Shown here one piece after another: positions 8,355-17,441 of a stretch of 64,000 nucleotides of DNA. Made by a program: the position numbers and the translations under genes. A model generated the notes under the pieces. The model ran no database searches and had not been told where the DNA came from. It saw nothing but the letters and a program-made list of their open reading frames with translations. Within the stretch, counting starts at the first letter, position 1, and each line of letters opens with the position of its first letter. Origin of the DNA: an uncultured Mesonia sp. (lineage in GTDB: Bacteria > Bacteroidota > Bacteroidia > Flavobacteriales > Flavobacteriaceae); NCBI GenBank assembly GCA_947499595.1, contig CANMOY010000001.1:248001-312000 (forward strand), read 5' to 3'.

Positions 8355-10256
8355 CTATAATGCGGCTTTTTTAATTTCAGCTACAATTTCAGGATTTACC
8401 AAAGTTGAGATATCACCCATATTTTCTGTTTCTTTAGAAGCTATTTTACGCAAAATTCTTCGCATAATTTTTCCGCTTCTTGTTTTGGGTAACTCCGGTA
8501 CAAATTGAATTTTATCAGGCTTGGCTATCGCTCCCACATTTTTTACAATTTCATCTATAATTTCCTGTTTAAGCGCTTCACTCTTCTCTATTCCATCATA
8601 TAATATAACAAAAGCATATAATGCATTACCTTTAATATCGTGAGGAAAGCCAACAATAGCACTTTCAGAAACAGCTTCGTGTTCTCCAATAGCATTTTCT
8701 ATAGGTGCCGTTCCCAAATTATGCCCAGAAACGATAACCACATCATCTACACGACCAGTGATTCTATAGTTCCCTGTCGCATCGCGATAAGCGCCATCTC
8801 CAGTAAAGTAAAAATTGGGGTAGGTGCTAAAGTAGGTTTCTTTAAATCTTTGATGATCATTCCAAATAGTACGCGCCATTGCAGGCCAAGCCGATTTGAT
8901 GACTAGGCGTCCTTCTGCTTTTTGGCCGTTAAATTCAATTTCCTTTCCTTGTTCATCCATTAGCGCGGGTTCAACTCCTGGTAAGGGTAAGGTAGCAAAG
9001 GCAGGTCTTGTTGCTGTTACACCCGCTAATGGGGCTATCATTATACTTCCTGTTTCTGTTTGCCACCAAGTATCTACAATAGGGCATTTTGTTTTTCCTA
9101 TATTATCATTAAACCAATGCCAAGCTTCTTCATTAATGGGTTCTCCAACACTTCCTAAAACTTTTAAAGAACTTAAATTATGTTCTTCAACGTGTTGTAA
9201 CGGCTGTTTTGCTAGTGCTCGAATTGCCGTGGGAGCGGTATAAAAATGGGTAATTTTAAATTTCTCTATAATTTCCCAAAACCGATTATAATCAGGGTAA
9301 CTGGGTACCCCTTCAAACATAAGACTTGTAGCTCCAGACGAAAGCGGGCCATAAATAATATAAGAATGTCCCGTAATCCAACCTATATCGGCGGTACACC
9401 AATAGATCGCGTCAGCATCGGTTTGAAAAACATTTTGAAAGGTGTAACTGGTTCCAATCATGTAACCTGCTGTTGTATGTACCATTCCTTTTGGTCTTCC
9501 GGTAGAACCCGAGGTATACAAAATAAATAAAGGATCTTCAGCATTTACGGGAGTGGCTTCGCAATCTAAGCCAACTTGTTGCATCTCATCAAACCAGAAA
9601 GTATCGCGATTGGGATGCATTTGGGTAGGGTTGATGGTTCTGCGATATACAATTACATTTTCAATGCTAGGTGTATCTTTTAAAGCCTCATCACAGATTT
9701 CCTTTAACGGAATTGATTTTGTGCCACGAAAGTATTCATTGGCCGTAATTAATAATCTACAGGAGCTATCGTTAATTCGGCTAGCTAAGGCCTTACTTGA
9801 AAACCCTGCAAAAACGATAGAGTGAATAGCTCCTATGCGTGCACAGGCGAGCATAGCTATAGCCAATTCAGGTATCATTGGCATATATATGCAAACACGA
9901 TCTCCTTTTTGTATTCCTTTGCGTTTTAAAACGTTAGCGAATTGCTTTACTTTAACTAGCAATTGCTTGTAGGTTATAATTCTAGATTCCTCATTAGGAT
10001 CATTCGGCTCCCAGATAATTGCATTTTTATTGGGTTGAGATTTAGCATATCTGTCCAAACAGTTCTCGGTTATATTTAGTTCGCCATCTTCAAACCATTT
10101 AATATTTGGTTCTTCAAAATCTGCTTTTAAAACTTTTGAATAGGGCTTTCTCCATATGAAGTCTTTTGCAATAGCATCCCAAAACGATGCGGGGTCTTGA
10201 ATACTTGCTTTGTAAGCTTTTTTATAAGCGGCGAAAGATTTAATTTGATGATTCAT
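8355..10256 (-). CDS. acs: Acetyl-CoA synthetase (acetate--CoA ligase)
   Basis: 633-aa AMP-forming ligase converting acetate, ATP and CoA to acetyl-CoA. Adenylation motifs are intact: A3 YTSGSTGRPKGMVHTTAG, A5 WWQTETGS, A7 YFTGDGAYRD, A8 GRVDDVVIVSGHNLGT and A10 PKTRSGKIMRRI. The A10 lysine is the residue regulated by acetylation in this family. The N-terminal ACAS_N region is present and the length is near normal (about 630-660). It follows the tryptophan dioxygenase gene by 15 nt on the same strand, suggesting co-transcription, and ends at a bidirectional terminator. Confidence 0.96.
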   Translation of the reverse strand: MNHQIKSFAAYKKAYKASIQDPASFWDAIAKDFIWRKPYSKVLKADFEEPNIKWFEDGELNITENCLDRYAKSQPNKNAIIWEPNDPNEESRIITYKQLLVKVKQFANVLKRKGIQKGDRVCIYMPMIPELAIAMLACARIGAIHSIVFAGFSSKALASRINDSSCRLLITANEYFRGTKSIPLKEICDEALKDTPSIENVIVYRRTINPTQMHPNRDTFWFDEMQQVGLDCEATPVNAEDPLFILYTSGSTGRPKGMVHTTAGYMIGTSYTFQNVFQTDADAIYWCTADIGWITGHSYIIYGPLSSGATSLMFEGVPSYPDYNRFWEIIEKFKITHFYTAPTAIRALAKQPLQHVEEHNLSSLKVLGSVGEPINEEAWHWFNDNIGKTKCPIVDTWWQTETGSIMIAPLAGVTATRPAFATLPLPGVEPALMDEQGKEIEFNGQKAEGRLVIKSAWPAMARTIWNDHQRFKETYFSTYPNFYFTGDGAYRDATGNYRITGRVDDVVIVSGHNLGTAPIENAIGEHEAVSESAIVGFPHDIKGNALYAFVILYDGIEKSEALKQEIIDEIVKNVGAIAKPDKIQFVPELPKTRSGKIMRRILRKIASKETENMGDISTLVNPEIVAEIKKAAL

Positions 10257-10271
10257 ACCAAAGAATTATAT

Positions 10272-11192
10272 TTAAAATTTAGGAAAGTCTTTATAATTTA
10301 AAATTTCTTGATCTTTCCAAACAGAAGGGAAAAATTTCCGCTGTTGGTATTTAGGATGAAGGTATTTCATCCATTCAGATCCTCCTGTAGCAGCCTTACC
10401 TTCTCCTTTTTTATTTAAATAATGTTGAGCAGTGTTAAGGTGTACTATAGGCCAAAGCACATTATAGGCATTATCAAATTCTCTAACAGCTTCGAGTAAA
10501 GAATCATTTATAACACCATATTTATCAAGACGTTCAGCCAAGGTGTTTCCTTTTACGCTATCGGCTAAAGTAATAAAATCGGCTAAATATTTTTCTTCAA
10601 ACTGTCTTAAAGTTAAAGATTTTTTACCCGTTTTACGGTTGTGTCCGGCATCTTTCCAGTAAATGTGTTCAAAATAATCTTGTGTGGTAGGATTACTAGG
10701 TAAACGTTCACGCCCCTTAGCGTTTATAAGATTGATTAGGGGGGTACAATAAATTTCTAATATTCTAAATTGAGCACTTTGAAACCCACTTGCCGGTGTT
10801 AAGGTTGCTCTAAAAACATTATAATCGTCATAATCCATTCCAAAGCGCATTACATCAAAAGAAGTCATTAACATTCCCGTATACCGATTTAATCGCTCTA
10901 GTTTTTCTTTGAAAATTTCTTGTTCGGGTAAATCACCATGAACCAGTTGTTTAATTTCATGAATCATTAGTTTTAAAACCAATTCGGTAATTTGATGATA
11001 CATGATAAAGATCTCTTCATCTTTAAAATCTGTTCTTGGCTTCTGTAGGGTTAAAAGGGTGTCTACTTGAATATAGTCCCAATAATTTATAGGTTTGGCT
11101 TGTAGCAATCCATTCAAATAATTCTCAGGATTTTCTCCCAAATTATTATATTTTTCTTCAATTTGCTGAATCACTTTATCTTGGGTACTCAT
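10272..11192 (-). CDS. Tryptophan 2,3-dioxygenase family protein
   Basis: 306 aa of the haem-dependent TDO family, which opens tryptophan to N-formylkynurenine. Recognisable blocks: MYHQITELVLKLMIHEI (the catalytic-pocket His of the HQxxEL motif), TPASGFQSAQFRILE, and near the C-terminus WPIVHLNTAQHYL (candidate proximal haem His) followed by ATGGSEWMKYL. The sequence is somewhat divergent from proteobacterial KynA and belongs to the Bacteroidota branch. No other kynurenine gene adjoins; the next gene is acs, 15 nt downstream. Family assignment is firm; substrate is by homology. Confidence 0.88.
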   Translation of the reverse strand: MSTQDKVIQQIEEKYNNLGENPENYLNGLLQAKPINYWDYIQVDTLLTLQKPRTDFKDEEIFIMYHQITELVLKLMIHEIKQLVHGDLPEQEIFKEKLERLNRYTGMLMTSFDVMRFGMDYDDYNVFRATLTPASGFQSAQFRILEIYCTPLINLINAKGRERLPSNPTTQDYFEHIYWKDAGHNRKTGKKSLTLRQFEEKYLADFITLADSVKGNTLAERLDKYGVINDSLLEAVREFDNAYNVLWPIVHLNTAQHYLNKKGEGKAATGGSEWMKYLHPKYQQRKFFPSVWKDQEILNYKDFPKF

Positions 11193-11326
11193 AAGGTTTT
11201 TATTAGTGGTTATAAGGTAAAAATAATTTTAAATTACTAGAACTTATCGAGTAATAAAAATTCTTCATTAATTTAATTCTGAAATGTAAGGCTTTCTTGT
11301 TATTTTTACCAAGAAATTTGAAAATT

Positions 11327-12307
11327 ATGGCAGAAGAAAATAAAATGGAAAGAATAAAATGCTTAATTATTGGTTCTGGACCCGCGGGTTACACGGCTGC
11401 GATTTATGCCGCAAGAGCCGATATGCAACCAGTTGTGTACACAGGTATGGAGCCTGGAGGCCAGTTGACTACAACTACAGAAGTAGATAATTTTCCAGGT
11501 TATCCCGAAGGGATCGATGGTCCAACTATGATGGTGCAATTGCAACAGCAGGCAGAACGTTTTGGTACCGAAGTAAGAATAGGTATGATTACCGAAGTGA
11601 AATTAAGCCAAGAAGTTGGAGGTGTTCACAAAGCTTGTGTAGACAACAAAACCTGGATAGAGGCACAAACAATTATTATTTCTACCGGTGCAACGGCAAA
11701 ATATTTAGGTTTACCTAGTGAACAGCGTCTACGTGGAGGTGGTGTTTCTGCATGTGCGGTTTGCGATGGTTTCTTTTATAAAAACCAAGATGTGGCTATT
11801 GTAGGTGGTGGTGATACAGCAGCAGAAGAAGCTACTTACCTAGCTAATATATGCAATAAAGTAACCATGCTGGTAAGAAAAGACGAAATGCGTGCCTCTA
11901 AAGCTATGCAACACCGTGTTACTTCTACAAAAAATATAGATTTGCGTTATAATACAGAAGTAGATGAGGTTTTAGGAGACCAAGTAGTTGAAGGTTTGCG
12001 TATGGTTAATAATCAAACTGGAGAAAAAGAAGAAATAAAAATAACAGGTCTATTTATTGCTATTGGTCATAAGCCTAATACCGATATTTTTAAAGATCAG
12101 TTAGAGATGGATGACGCGGGTTATTTAATCACAAAGGGAAAAACTACAAAAACCAATATACCTGGCGTTTTTGCTAGTGGTGATGTTCAAGATAAAGACT
12201 ATAGACAAGCCATTACAGCAGCAGGAACAGGTTGTATGGCAGCTCTAGATGCCGAGCGTTACTTGGCCACAGTGGCAACACCAGAAGAAGAGGTTTCGGC
12301 TTCTTAG
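11327..12307 (+). CDS. trxB: Thioredoxin-disulfide reductase
   Basis: 326-aa flavoenzyme passing electrons from NADPH through FAD and a Cys pair to thioredoxin. It shows the N-terminal FAD motif GSGPAGYTAAIYAARA, active-site CAVCDGFF, the NADPH-binding GGGDTAAEEATYLA and the C-terminal FAD block GVFASGDVQDKDYRQAITAAGTGCMAA. The reading frame is open from 11297, but ATG at 11327 (MAEENKMERIKCLIIGSG) gives a normal length; ATG at 11345 is a second possibility. It is divergent from the TDO gene and closed by a strong terminator. Confidence 0.94.
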   Translation: MAEENKMERIKCLIIGSGPAGYTAAIYAARADMQPVVYTGMEPGGQLTTTTEVDNFPGYPEGIDGPTMMVQLQQQAERFGTEVRIGMITEVKLSQEVGGVHKACVDNKTWIEAQTIIISTGATAKYLGLPSEQRLRGGGVSACAVCDGFFYKNQDVAIVGGGDTAAEEATYLANICNKVTMLVRKDEMRASKAMQHRVTSTKNIDLRYNTEVDEVLGDQVVEGLRMVNNQTGEKEEIKITGLFIAIGHKPNTDIFKDQLEMDDAGYLITKGKTTKTNIPGVFASGDVQDKDYRQAITAAGTGCMAALDAERYLATVATPEEEVSAS

Positions 12308-12330
12308 GTTGAAGTTTGAATAATTTTTAA

Positions 12331-12366
12331 AAAAAATCCGTAAAATTAACTTTACGGATTTTTTTA
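12331..12366. terminator. Bidirectional terminator between trxB and the DUF4268 gene
   Basis: A 14-bp stem (AAAAAATCCGTAAA at 12331-12344 with TTTACGGATTTTTT at 12351-12364) and a 6-nt loop. It separates convergent genes, and the stop codon of the minus-strand gene touches its edge. Confidence 0.88.
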
Positions 12367-12795
12367 TGCCTTTATAAATTCATAGTATTCAATAAAAAAA
12401 TGTTCTAAAGCCAACATATTTTTATTGAAAAAAGGAATTACAATTTCCCAAGAATTTTTGTTATGAATACTAACTTTCTCTTCTAGTGGAATATAGATAT
12501 AACCGATATATTTACCTGGCATCACCTCGTAATTTACATCAAAAATAAAATCAGGGCTAACCTCATCTAGTAACAGTTGCTTTAAACTTATTAACTTATC
12601 CCAATAGATTTTTTGCTTGTTAGAATCTATTGCATCTATCTGAATTCCGAGATTTGCCCTTTTAGTATCAAAATTAAACTTTAGATCAATCGCTTTAATT
12701 TTTGTATTATATAGCATCCATTTTTTCGGACTTTGTTTTCCAAATTGGGTCCAAAATTCTTCTCTTATTTTTTTTGATTCCGACTTGCTAAACAT
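12364..12795 (-). CDS. DUF4268-like small protein
   Basis: 143 aa, soluble, no signal peptide. The opening MFSKSESKKIREEFWTQFGK and the block WMLYNTKIKAIDLKFNFD match what I remember of the Bacteroidota DUF4268 family; its function is unknown. It is the last gene of a three-gene minus-strand set (methyltransferase, ZIP transporter, this gene) and starts 3 nt after the ZIP stop, so it is probably translated from the same message. No catalytic motif is visible. Confidence 0.75.
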   Translation of the reverse strand: MFSKSESKKIREEFWTQFGKQSPKKWMLYNTKIKAIDLKFNFDTKRANLGIQIDAIDSNKQKIYWDKLISLKQLLLDEVSPDFIFDVNYEVMPGKYIGYIYIPLEEKVSIHNKNSWEIVIPFFNKNMLALEHFFIEYYEFIKA

Positions 12796-12798
12796 TGA

Positions 12799-13464
12799 TT
12801 ATAAAAAATAAGCTGTAACAACCCCAACCAAGATAGCTAAAACCTTAGATAGATTGAATTGGTGGTTTTTAGATGATTCAAATAAAATGGTAGTAGAAAC
12901 GTGCAATAAAATACCAATAACAACTGCCTCAATATATATATTAAACTTCGCTAATCCTGTAAAATATTGCTGGGTTAAGCTTCCTAATGGTGTCATTAAA
13001 GCAAATAAAATTAGAAACAAAAAAACTTTTATGCGAGAAAGCGAAGAGTAAAGTAAAAAAGAGCTAATTATTATTGCAATTGGAATTTTATGAATTACTA
13101 CACCCCATAATAAGTGATTATGTCCGTGTAAAGGATAGCCTTCTAAAAAAGAATGTAAACATAAGCTAATAAAGAGCAAAATAGGGAATTTAGTCTCATT
13201 TTTATCAATATGAATATGCCCGTGTTCGGCTCCCTTAGACAAAAATTCTAAAAACAATTGCAATAAAATACCCAACATTGTACATACACCTACTAATTTG
13301 TTATAGTCTTGGTAAACATGTGGTATAAACTCAAATACAGTAATCGCCAACAAAAAAGCACCACTAAAAGATAATAGTAATTTTATTGCATTGGCATTGT
13401 ATTTTATAAGCCTAGCTATTAATACACCTATTAAAACAGCTAGAATAGGTAAGAAACTACTCAT
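12799..13464 (-). CDS. ZIP-family metal transporter
   Basis: 221-aa membrane protein with about seven or eight hydrophobic helices. ZIP signatures are present: HSFLEGYPL in one helix and HKIP in the next (the HxxxE and Hxxx metal-site helices), with a His-rich loop HGHIHID before them. ZIP proteins move Zn2+ or other divalent metals into the cytoplasm. The start overlaps the stop of the upstream methyltransferase by 8 nt. It is shorter than GufA/ZupT but complete. Metal specificity cannot be read from sequence. Confidence 0.85.
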   Translation of the reverse strand: MSSFLPILAVLIGVLIARLIKYNANAIKLLLSFSGAFLLAITVFEFIPHVYQDYNKLVGVCTMLGILLQLFLEFLSKGAEHGHIHIDKNETKFPILLFISLCLHSFLEGYPLHGHNHLLWGVVIHKIPIAIIISSFLLYSSLSRIKVFLFLILFALMTPLGSLTQQYFTGLAKFNIYIEAVVIGILLHVSTTILFESSKNHQFNLSKVLAILVGVVTAYFL

Positions 13465-14200
13465 CTGCGAGATTTACAATTAATATCATTCTTGGTGATT
13501 CGGTTACGTCAAAAGCATTTAATTGATAATCGCCAAAAACATCGACCAGATTAAGCCCTAGTTGATTGAAAAAATGTTTAAAATCAACTAACTCAAATGC
13601 TCTTACTCGTTCGGTAAAATGGAAGTATTGCCCCTCAGACTCAAAGCTAATATCTTTATATATAAATTTAGAATCTATTCTTCGTCTGATATGAAAATTA
13701 ATCTCTTCAACCCGTTTAGTTTCTTCTTTAATCAGATTTCTTTGAACATGATTTTTATTCACAAAATCGATAACGGCACAAGCCTTTGGTTTAAGTTGCT
13801 CTTTAAAAGCCTTTAAAACCATTTCATTATCTTCATCATCTTCAAAATACCCAAAGCTCGTAAACAGGTTAAAAATGGCATCAAATTTGGCAGGCAGCGC
13901 CAAGCGCATATCTTGTCTTTTAAAATGCAAAGATTTATTGGCATATTGCTCAGCAAATGCTATATTATTGGAAGAAAGGTCTATAGCTGTTACCTCAAAC
14001 CCTATTTTGTTTAAAAAATTGGCGTGTCTTCCTCTACCACAAGCCACATCTAAAATATGTTTACCACGTTTTAAACCTAGGTATTCAACTAGATTATTCA
14101 TAAAAAAAGCAGCCTCTTTTTCATCTCTATGTTTATAGAGTTTATGGTAGTGAGGGGTATCAAACCAATGTGCGTACCATTTTTTATCGTCAATTCTCAT
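13457..14200 (-). CDS. Class I SAM-dependent methyltransferase
   Basis: 247 aa with the SAM-binding motif I ILDVACGRGRHANFL, the acidic motif II TAIDLS and a motif IV region FDAIFNLFTSFGYF. The substrate is unknown; the family is a generic small-molecule methyltransferase. I start at ATG 14200 (MRIDDKKWYAHWFD). The frame stays open to 14272, but that would run into the divergent gene's promoter and start codon. It is first of the methyltransferase-ZIP-DUF4268 operon and divergent from the rRNA methyltransferase, with only 43 nt between the two starts. Confidence 0.85.
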   Translation of the reverse strand: MRIDDKKWYAHWFDTPHYHKLYKHRDEKEAAFFMNNLVEYLGLKRGKHILDVACGRGRHANFLNKIGFEVTAIDLSSNNIAFAEQYANKSLHFKRQDMRLALPAKFDAIFNLFTSFGYFEDDEDNEMVLKAFKEQLKPKACAVIDFVNKNHVQRNLIKEETKRVEEINFHIRRRIDSKFIYKDISFESEGQYFHFTERVRAFELVDFKHFFNQLGLNLVDVFGDYQLNAFDVTESPRMILIVNLADE

Positions 14201-14217
14201 AGCCCACAAAAATAATG

Positions 14218-14225
14218 TATTTTTG
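14218..14225 (+). promoter_or_regulatory. -7 promoter element of the RlmL-like gene
   Basis: TATTTTTG matches TAnnTTTG exactly and lies 18 nt before the ATG at 14244. No TTG is found at the usual -33 distance, so it is a partial match. Confidence 0.5.
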
Positions 14226-14243
14226 CCGTAAGAGAATTTATAT

Positions 14244-15404
14244 ATGCAAAATAATTTTGAAATGGTGGCCAAAACCCTTTACGGATTAGAGGAGATTTTG
14301 GAAACTGAGTTAAAGAACTTAGGCGCGATTAACGTTAAAAAGGGTGTTCGAAATGTTAGGTTCGAAGGAGATAAAGGTTTTATGTATAAGGCAAATTTAA
14401 GCCTGAGAACTGCAATTAAAATTTTAAAACCCATTAAACAATTTAAAATATTTAATGAAGACGATTTATATAAAAAAATATACGCTATAAAGTGGGAGAA
14501 TTTTCTAGATAATAATGGAACATTGGCAGTTGACGCAACTGTGCACTCTAGCCGATTCACCCATAGTAAGTTTATAGCGCTTAAAACTAAAGACGCCATT
14601 GTTGATCGGTTTAGAGATCAGAGCTCAAAAAGACCCAATATTGATTTAGATTATCCAGATTTAAGAATAAACATTCATATTGAAGAAAGTCTTTGTACAG
14701 TTTCACTAGATAGTTCTGGGCAATCGCTTCACAAGCGTGGATATAAAACGGCAACTAATATTGCACCAATAAATGAAGTACTGGCTGCCGGTATGCTTTT
14801 ACTGAGCGGGTGGGACGGTCAATCACATTTCTTAGACCCAATGTGTGGTAGCGGTACATTATTAATAGAAGCTGCAATGATTGCGTGTAACATTCCACCA
14901 AACTTAAATAAAAAAGAATTCGGTTTTGAACGTTGGAAAGATTGGGATGTTGATTTATTTGAAAAGATAGAAGAGTCGGTTTTAAATAAAATACGTGGTT
15001 TTGAGTATGCTATTATTGGGTACGATAAAGCCCCTTCTGCGGTGCGAAAGGCACAAGATAACGTTAAAAATGCAAACTTAGAAGAGTTCATAAAAATTGA
15101 ACAATTAGACTTTTTTAACAGCGAAAAACCAGTAGATGGCCATTTACATATGGTATTTAATCCCCCTTACGGGGAAAGGTTGTCGATTGATATACCTAGG
15201 TTTTACTCTAGCTTAGGAGATACTTTAAAACAAAATTATCAAGATACTCAAGCTTGGTTTATTGTATCTGATTTTGAAGCGATAAAAAATGTAGGCCTAC
15301 GACCTTCTCGAAAAATAAAGCTTTACAATGCTAAGTTAGAAGCCAAGCTATTGAAATATGAGATTTATTCAGGCACAAAAAAAGTGCATAAAATCAAAAA
15401 ATAA
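14244..15404 (+). CDS. THUMP-domain rRNA N2-guanine methyltransferase (RlmL N-terminal/YpsC type)
   Basis: 386 aa. An N-terminal ferredoxin-like/THUMP region (MVAKTLYGLEEILETELKNLGA at the start; RFTHSKFIALKTKDAIVDRF around residue 100) precedes a methyltransferase domain. That domain has motif I DPMCGSGTLLIEAAMIA and the N2-guanine signature FNPPYGERL. It matches single-domain relatives of RlmL, which methylates 23S rRNA G2445, so ribosome modification is likely. It lacks the second (RlmK) half found in E. coli RlmL. It is transcribed from a short divergent promoter region. Confidence 0.9.
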   Translation: MQNNFEMVAKTLYGLEEILETELKNLGAINVKKGVRNVRFEGDKGFMYKANLSLRTAIKILKPIKQFKIFNEDDLYKKIYAIKWENFLDNNGTLAVDATVHSSRFTHSKFIALKTKDAIVDRFRDQSSKRPNIDLDYPDLRINIHIEESLCTVSLDSSGQSLHKRGYKTATNIAPINEVLAAGMLLLSGWDGQSHFLDPMCGSGTLLIEAAMIACNIPPNLNKKEFGFERWKDWDVDLFEKIEESVLNKIRGFEYAIIGYDKAPSAVRKAQDNVKNANLEEFIKIEQLDFFNSEKPVDGHLHMVFNPPYGERLSIDIPRFYSSLGDTLKQNYQDTQAWFIVSDFEAIKNVGLRPSRKIKLYNAKLEAKLLKYEIYSGTKKVHKIKK

Positions 15405-15430
15405 GAGCGATTTAGAAGTTTATAAAGCGT

Positions 15431-16738
15431 CTATTTCTGAACAGCCGCTTTATAAACTTTTAAACATCTCTCTCGAGCCTCTTTATGCTCTACTATAGGA
15501 GAAATATAGCTTTCTGTTTCCAGTTCAGGTATCCATTTCTTAATGTAATTTTTATCCTTATCAAATTTTTCTAATTGGCTATGCGGATTAAAAATTCTAA
15601 AATATGGCGCAGCATCAACACCACAGCCCGCAACCCATTGCCAATTACCTACGTTTGAAGCCATCTCGTAATCAAGTAGTTTTTCAGCAAAATAAGCTTC
15701 ACCCCACCGCCAATCGATTAACAGGTGTTTACATAAAAAACTACCTACCACCATTCGTACTCTATTATGCATTAATCCTGTTTGATTCAATTGACGCATT
15801 CCTGCATCAACAATAGGGTATCCGGTTTTACCTTCTTTCCATTTTTTAAACTCTTCTTCATTATTTCGCCAAGCGATATTATCGTATTTTTTCTTAAACG
15901 CATTGGTTGCTGTCTCAGGAAAATGATACAAAATCTGCATAAAAAACTCTCTCCAAATCAATTCTTTTAGAAAGAAATCATCTTTAGCTTGCAGCGCCTT
16001 CTTTATTATTTTTCTTAACCCGACACTTCCAAAGCGTAAATGCGGACTTAGGTTTGAGGTAGCCCTCTTTGCCGGTAAATCTCTATTTTCTGAGTATTCA
16101 TTTAGGGTAGTAGGGGTAACATCATATTCAGGAAAAGAAATTGAAGATTTTTCAAAACCAATATCCGAAAGGCTTAAATTAGGTAGCCGAGAGTTCTTAT
16201 AATAATTACTGGTGAATGAGCTGGTATAAAAAGGTTCTGCCATAGCTTCCTTAAAAGCAGAACGCCATTTTTTCATATAAGGGGTGTATACCAGATAGGG
16301 TTCGCCATTGTCTTTTACTATTTCTTCTTTTTCAAAAATTACTTGATCTTTATGTGTAATAAATTCTATTTTATGATCTTGGAGTAATTCTGCTATTTTT
16401 TTATCTCGCGAAATTGCATAAAGCTCATAATCCCGATTGGTAAATACTTGTTTTACATCATACTCTTTTACTATTTGCTTAAAAATGGTAACCGGTTCTC
16501 CATAAAATATTGCAATTGAACTTCCGTATTCATCCTGTAAAACAGACCGCATCGTTTGTAATCTTTCATAAATAAAAGTGACTCTGGGGTCTTGTTTAGG
16601 TAATTCACTTAAAATTTGCGAATCGAAAATAAAAATTGGCAAAACAGGGTAATCAGACTTTAATGCTTCTAACAAACCTTTGTTATCATCAAGTCTTAGA
16701 TCCCGTCTAAACCAAAAAAGATTTAATTCTTTTGACAT
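15431..16738 (-). CDS. phrB: Deoxyribodipyrimidine photolyase / cryptochrome family
   Basis: 435 aa. The N-terminal photolyase domain has LFWFRRDLRLDDN; the C-terminal FAD domain has ELIWREFFMQILYHFP, GYPIVDAGMRQLNQTG, HNRVRMVVGSFLCKHLLIDWRWGE and NVGNWQWVAGCGVDAAPYFRIFNP. The Trp-rich FAD pocket is intact, so light-driven repair of CPD lesions is likely, though a cryptochrome role cannot be excluded. I start at ATG 16738 (MSKELNLFWFRRD); the longer frame to 16798 overlaps the preceding SDR gene. It is the third gene of an SRPBCC-SDR-photolyase operon, 2 nt after the SDR stop. Confidence 0.93.
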   Translation of the reverse strand: MSKELNLFWFRRDLRLDDNKGLLEALKSDYPVLPIFIFDSQILSELPKQDPRVTFIYERLQTMRSVLQDEYGSSIAIFYGEPVTIFKQIVKEYDVKQVFTNRDYELYAISRDKKIAELLQDHKIEFITHKDQVIFEKEEIVKDNGEPYLVYTPYMKKWRSAFKEAMAEPFYTSSFTSNYYKNSRLPNLSLSDIGFEKSSISFPEYDVTPTTLNEYSENRDLPAKRATSNLSPHLRFGSVGLRKIIKKALQAKDDFFLKELIWREFFMQILYHFPETATNAFKKKYDNIAWRNNEEEFKKWKEGKTGYPIVDAGMRQLNQTGLMHNRVRMVVGSFLCKHLLIDWRWGEAYFAEKLLDYEMASNVGNWQWVAGCGVDAAPYFRIFNPHSQLEKFDKDKNYIKKWIPELETESYISPIVEHKEARERCLKVYKAAVQK

Positions 16739-16740
16739 AT

Positions 16741-17436
16741 TTAAAGTTTTACCGAAGACAGACCACCATCTACCTTCATAATTTGGCCAGTAATCCAACT
16801 GCTATCTTCACTTAGTAGAAATTTAACCATCGCCGCAATATCACTAGGCTTACCGATACGCTTCAGAGGATGTCGCTCGTTCATACTTTCTAACTTCTTT
16901 TCGTTGTTTAGCATTTTATCGGCTAGACCTGTATGGGTTAAAGATGGCGCAATAGCATTGACGCGAAGGGTAGGGGCATTTTCGGCAGCCAAAGCACGCG
17001 TAAAGCCTTCAATAGCTCCTTTTGATGCTGCTACGCTGGTATGAAATGGCATTCCCAATTGTACCGCTACTGTGCTAAAATATACAATACTAGGATGATG
17101 TCCTTTTTTTAGCTTAGGCAAAAGTTCTTTTGTAATGCGAATTAACGAAAGAAAATTCTTTTGTAAATCTTCTTCAAAATCATCGGTTTTAAGTCGGTTA
17201 AAGGGTTTTAGGTTTATAGTTCCTGGGCAATATACAAGTCCATCTAGATTAACAGGTAAATCAAGTGTGTTGATGTCATCCTGAAAGGCATCAAACTCTA
17301 AATGTTTTGCTTTAGTTTCTGATAATTCACCTTCGCTACGTGAGGCGACGAGGACGTTATGCGTATCGTGTAGCAATTTTACAGTTTCAAATCCTATACC
17401 TTTGCTACCGCCAATAAATAAAATTGTTTTTTCCAT
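16741..17436 (-). CDS. SDR-family protein lacking the catalytic tyrosine
   Basis: 231-aa Rossmann protein with the short-chain dehydrogenase cofactor motif GGSKGIG (residues 9-15). The Ser position (S121 in YFSTVAV) and the catalytic Lys (K139) align with the family. The Tyr of YxxxK is Val135 (VAASK), with the usual 14-residue spacing from Ser. C-terminal DGGLSSV is typical of SDRs. Known SDR chemistry needs that Tyr, so this protein may be a cofactor-binding non-enzyme or use altered chemistry. It lies 5 nt after the SRPBCC gene and 2 nt before the photolyase gene. Confidence 0.85.
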   Translation of the reverse strand: MEKTILFIGGSKGIGFETVKLLHDTHNVLVASRSEGELSETKAKHLEFDAFQDDINTLDLPVNLDGLVYCPGTINLKPFNRLKTDDFEEDLQKNFLSLIRITKELLPKLKKGHHPSIVYFSTVAVQLGMPFHTSVAASKGAIEGFTRALAAENAPTLRVNAIAPSLTHTGLADKMLNNEKKLESMNERHPLKRIGKPSDIAAMVKFLLSEDSSWITGQIMKVDGGLSSVKL

Positions 17437-17441
17437 AATAA

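Noticed and set aside
8896-9243. A 115-codon frame opposite acs
   Set aside because: It is the shadow of conserved acetyl-CoA synthetase sequence and has no independent support.
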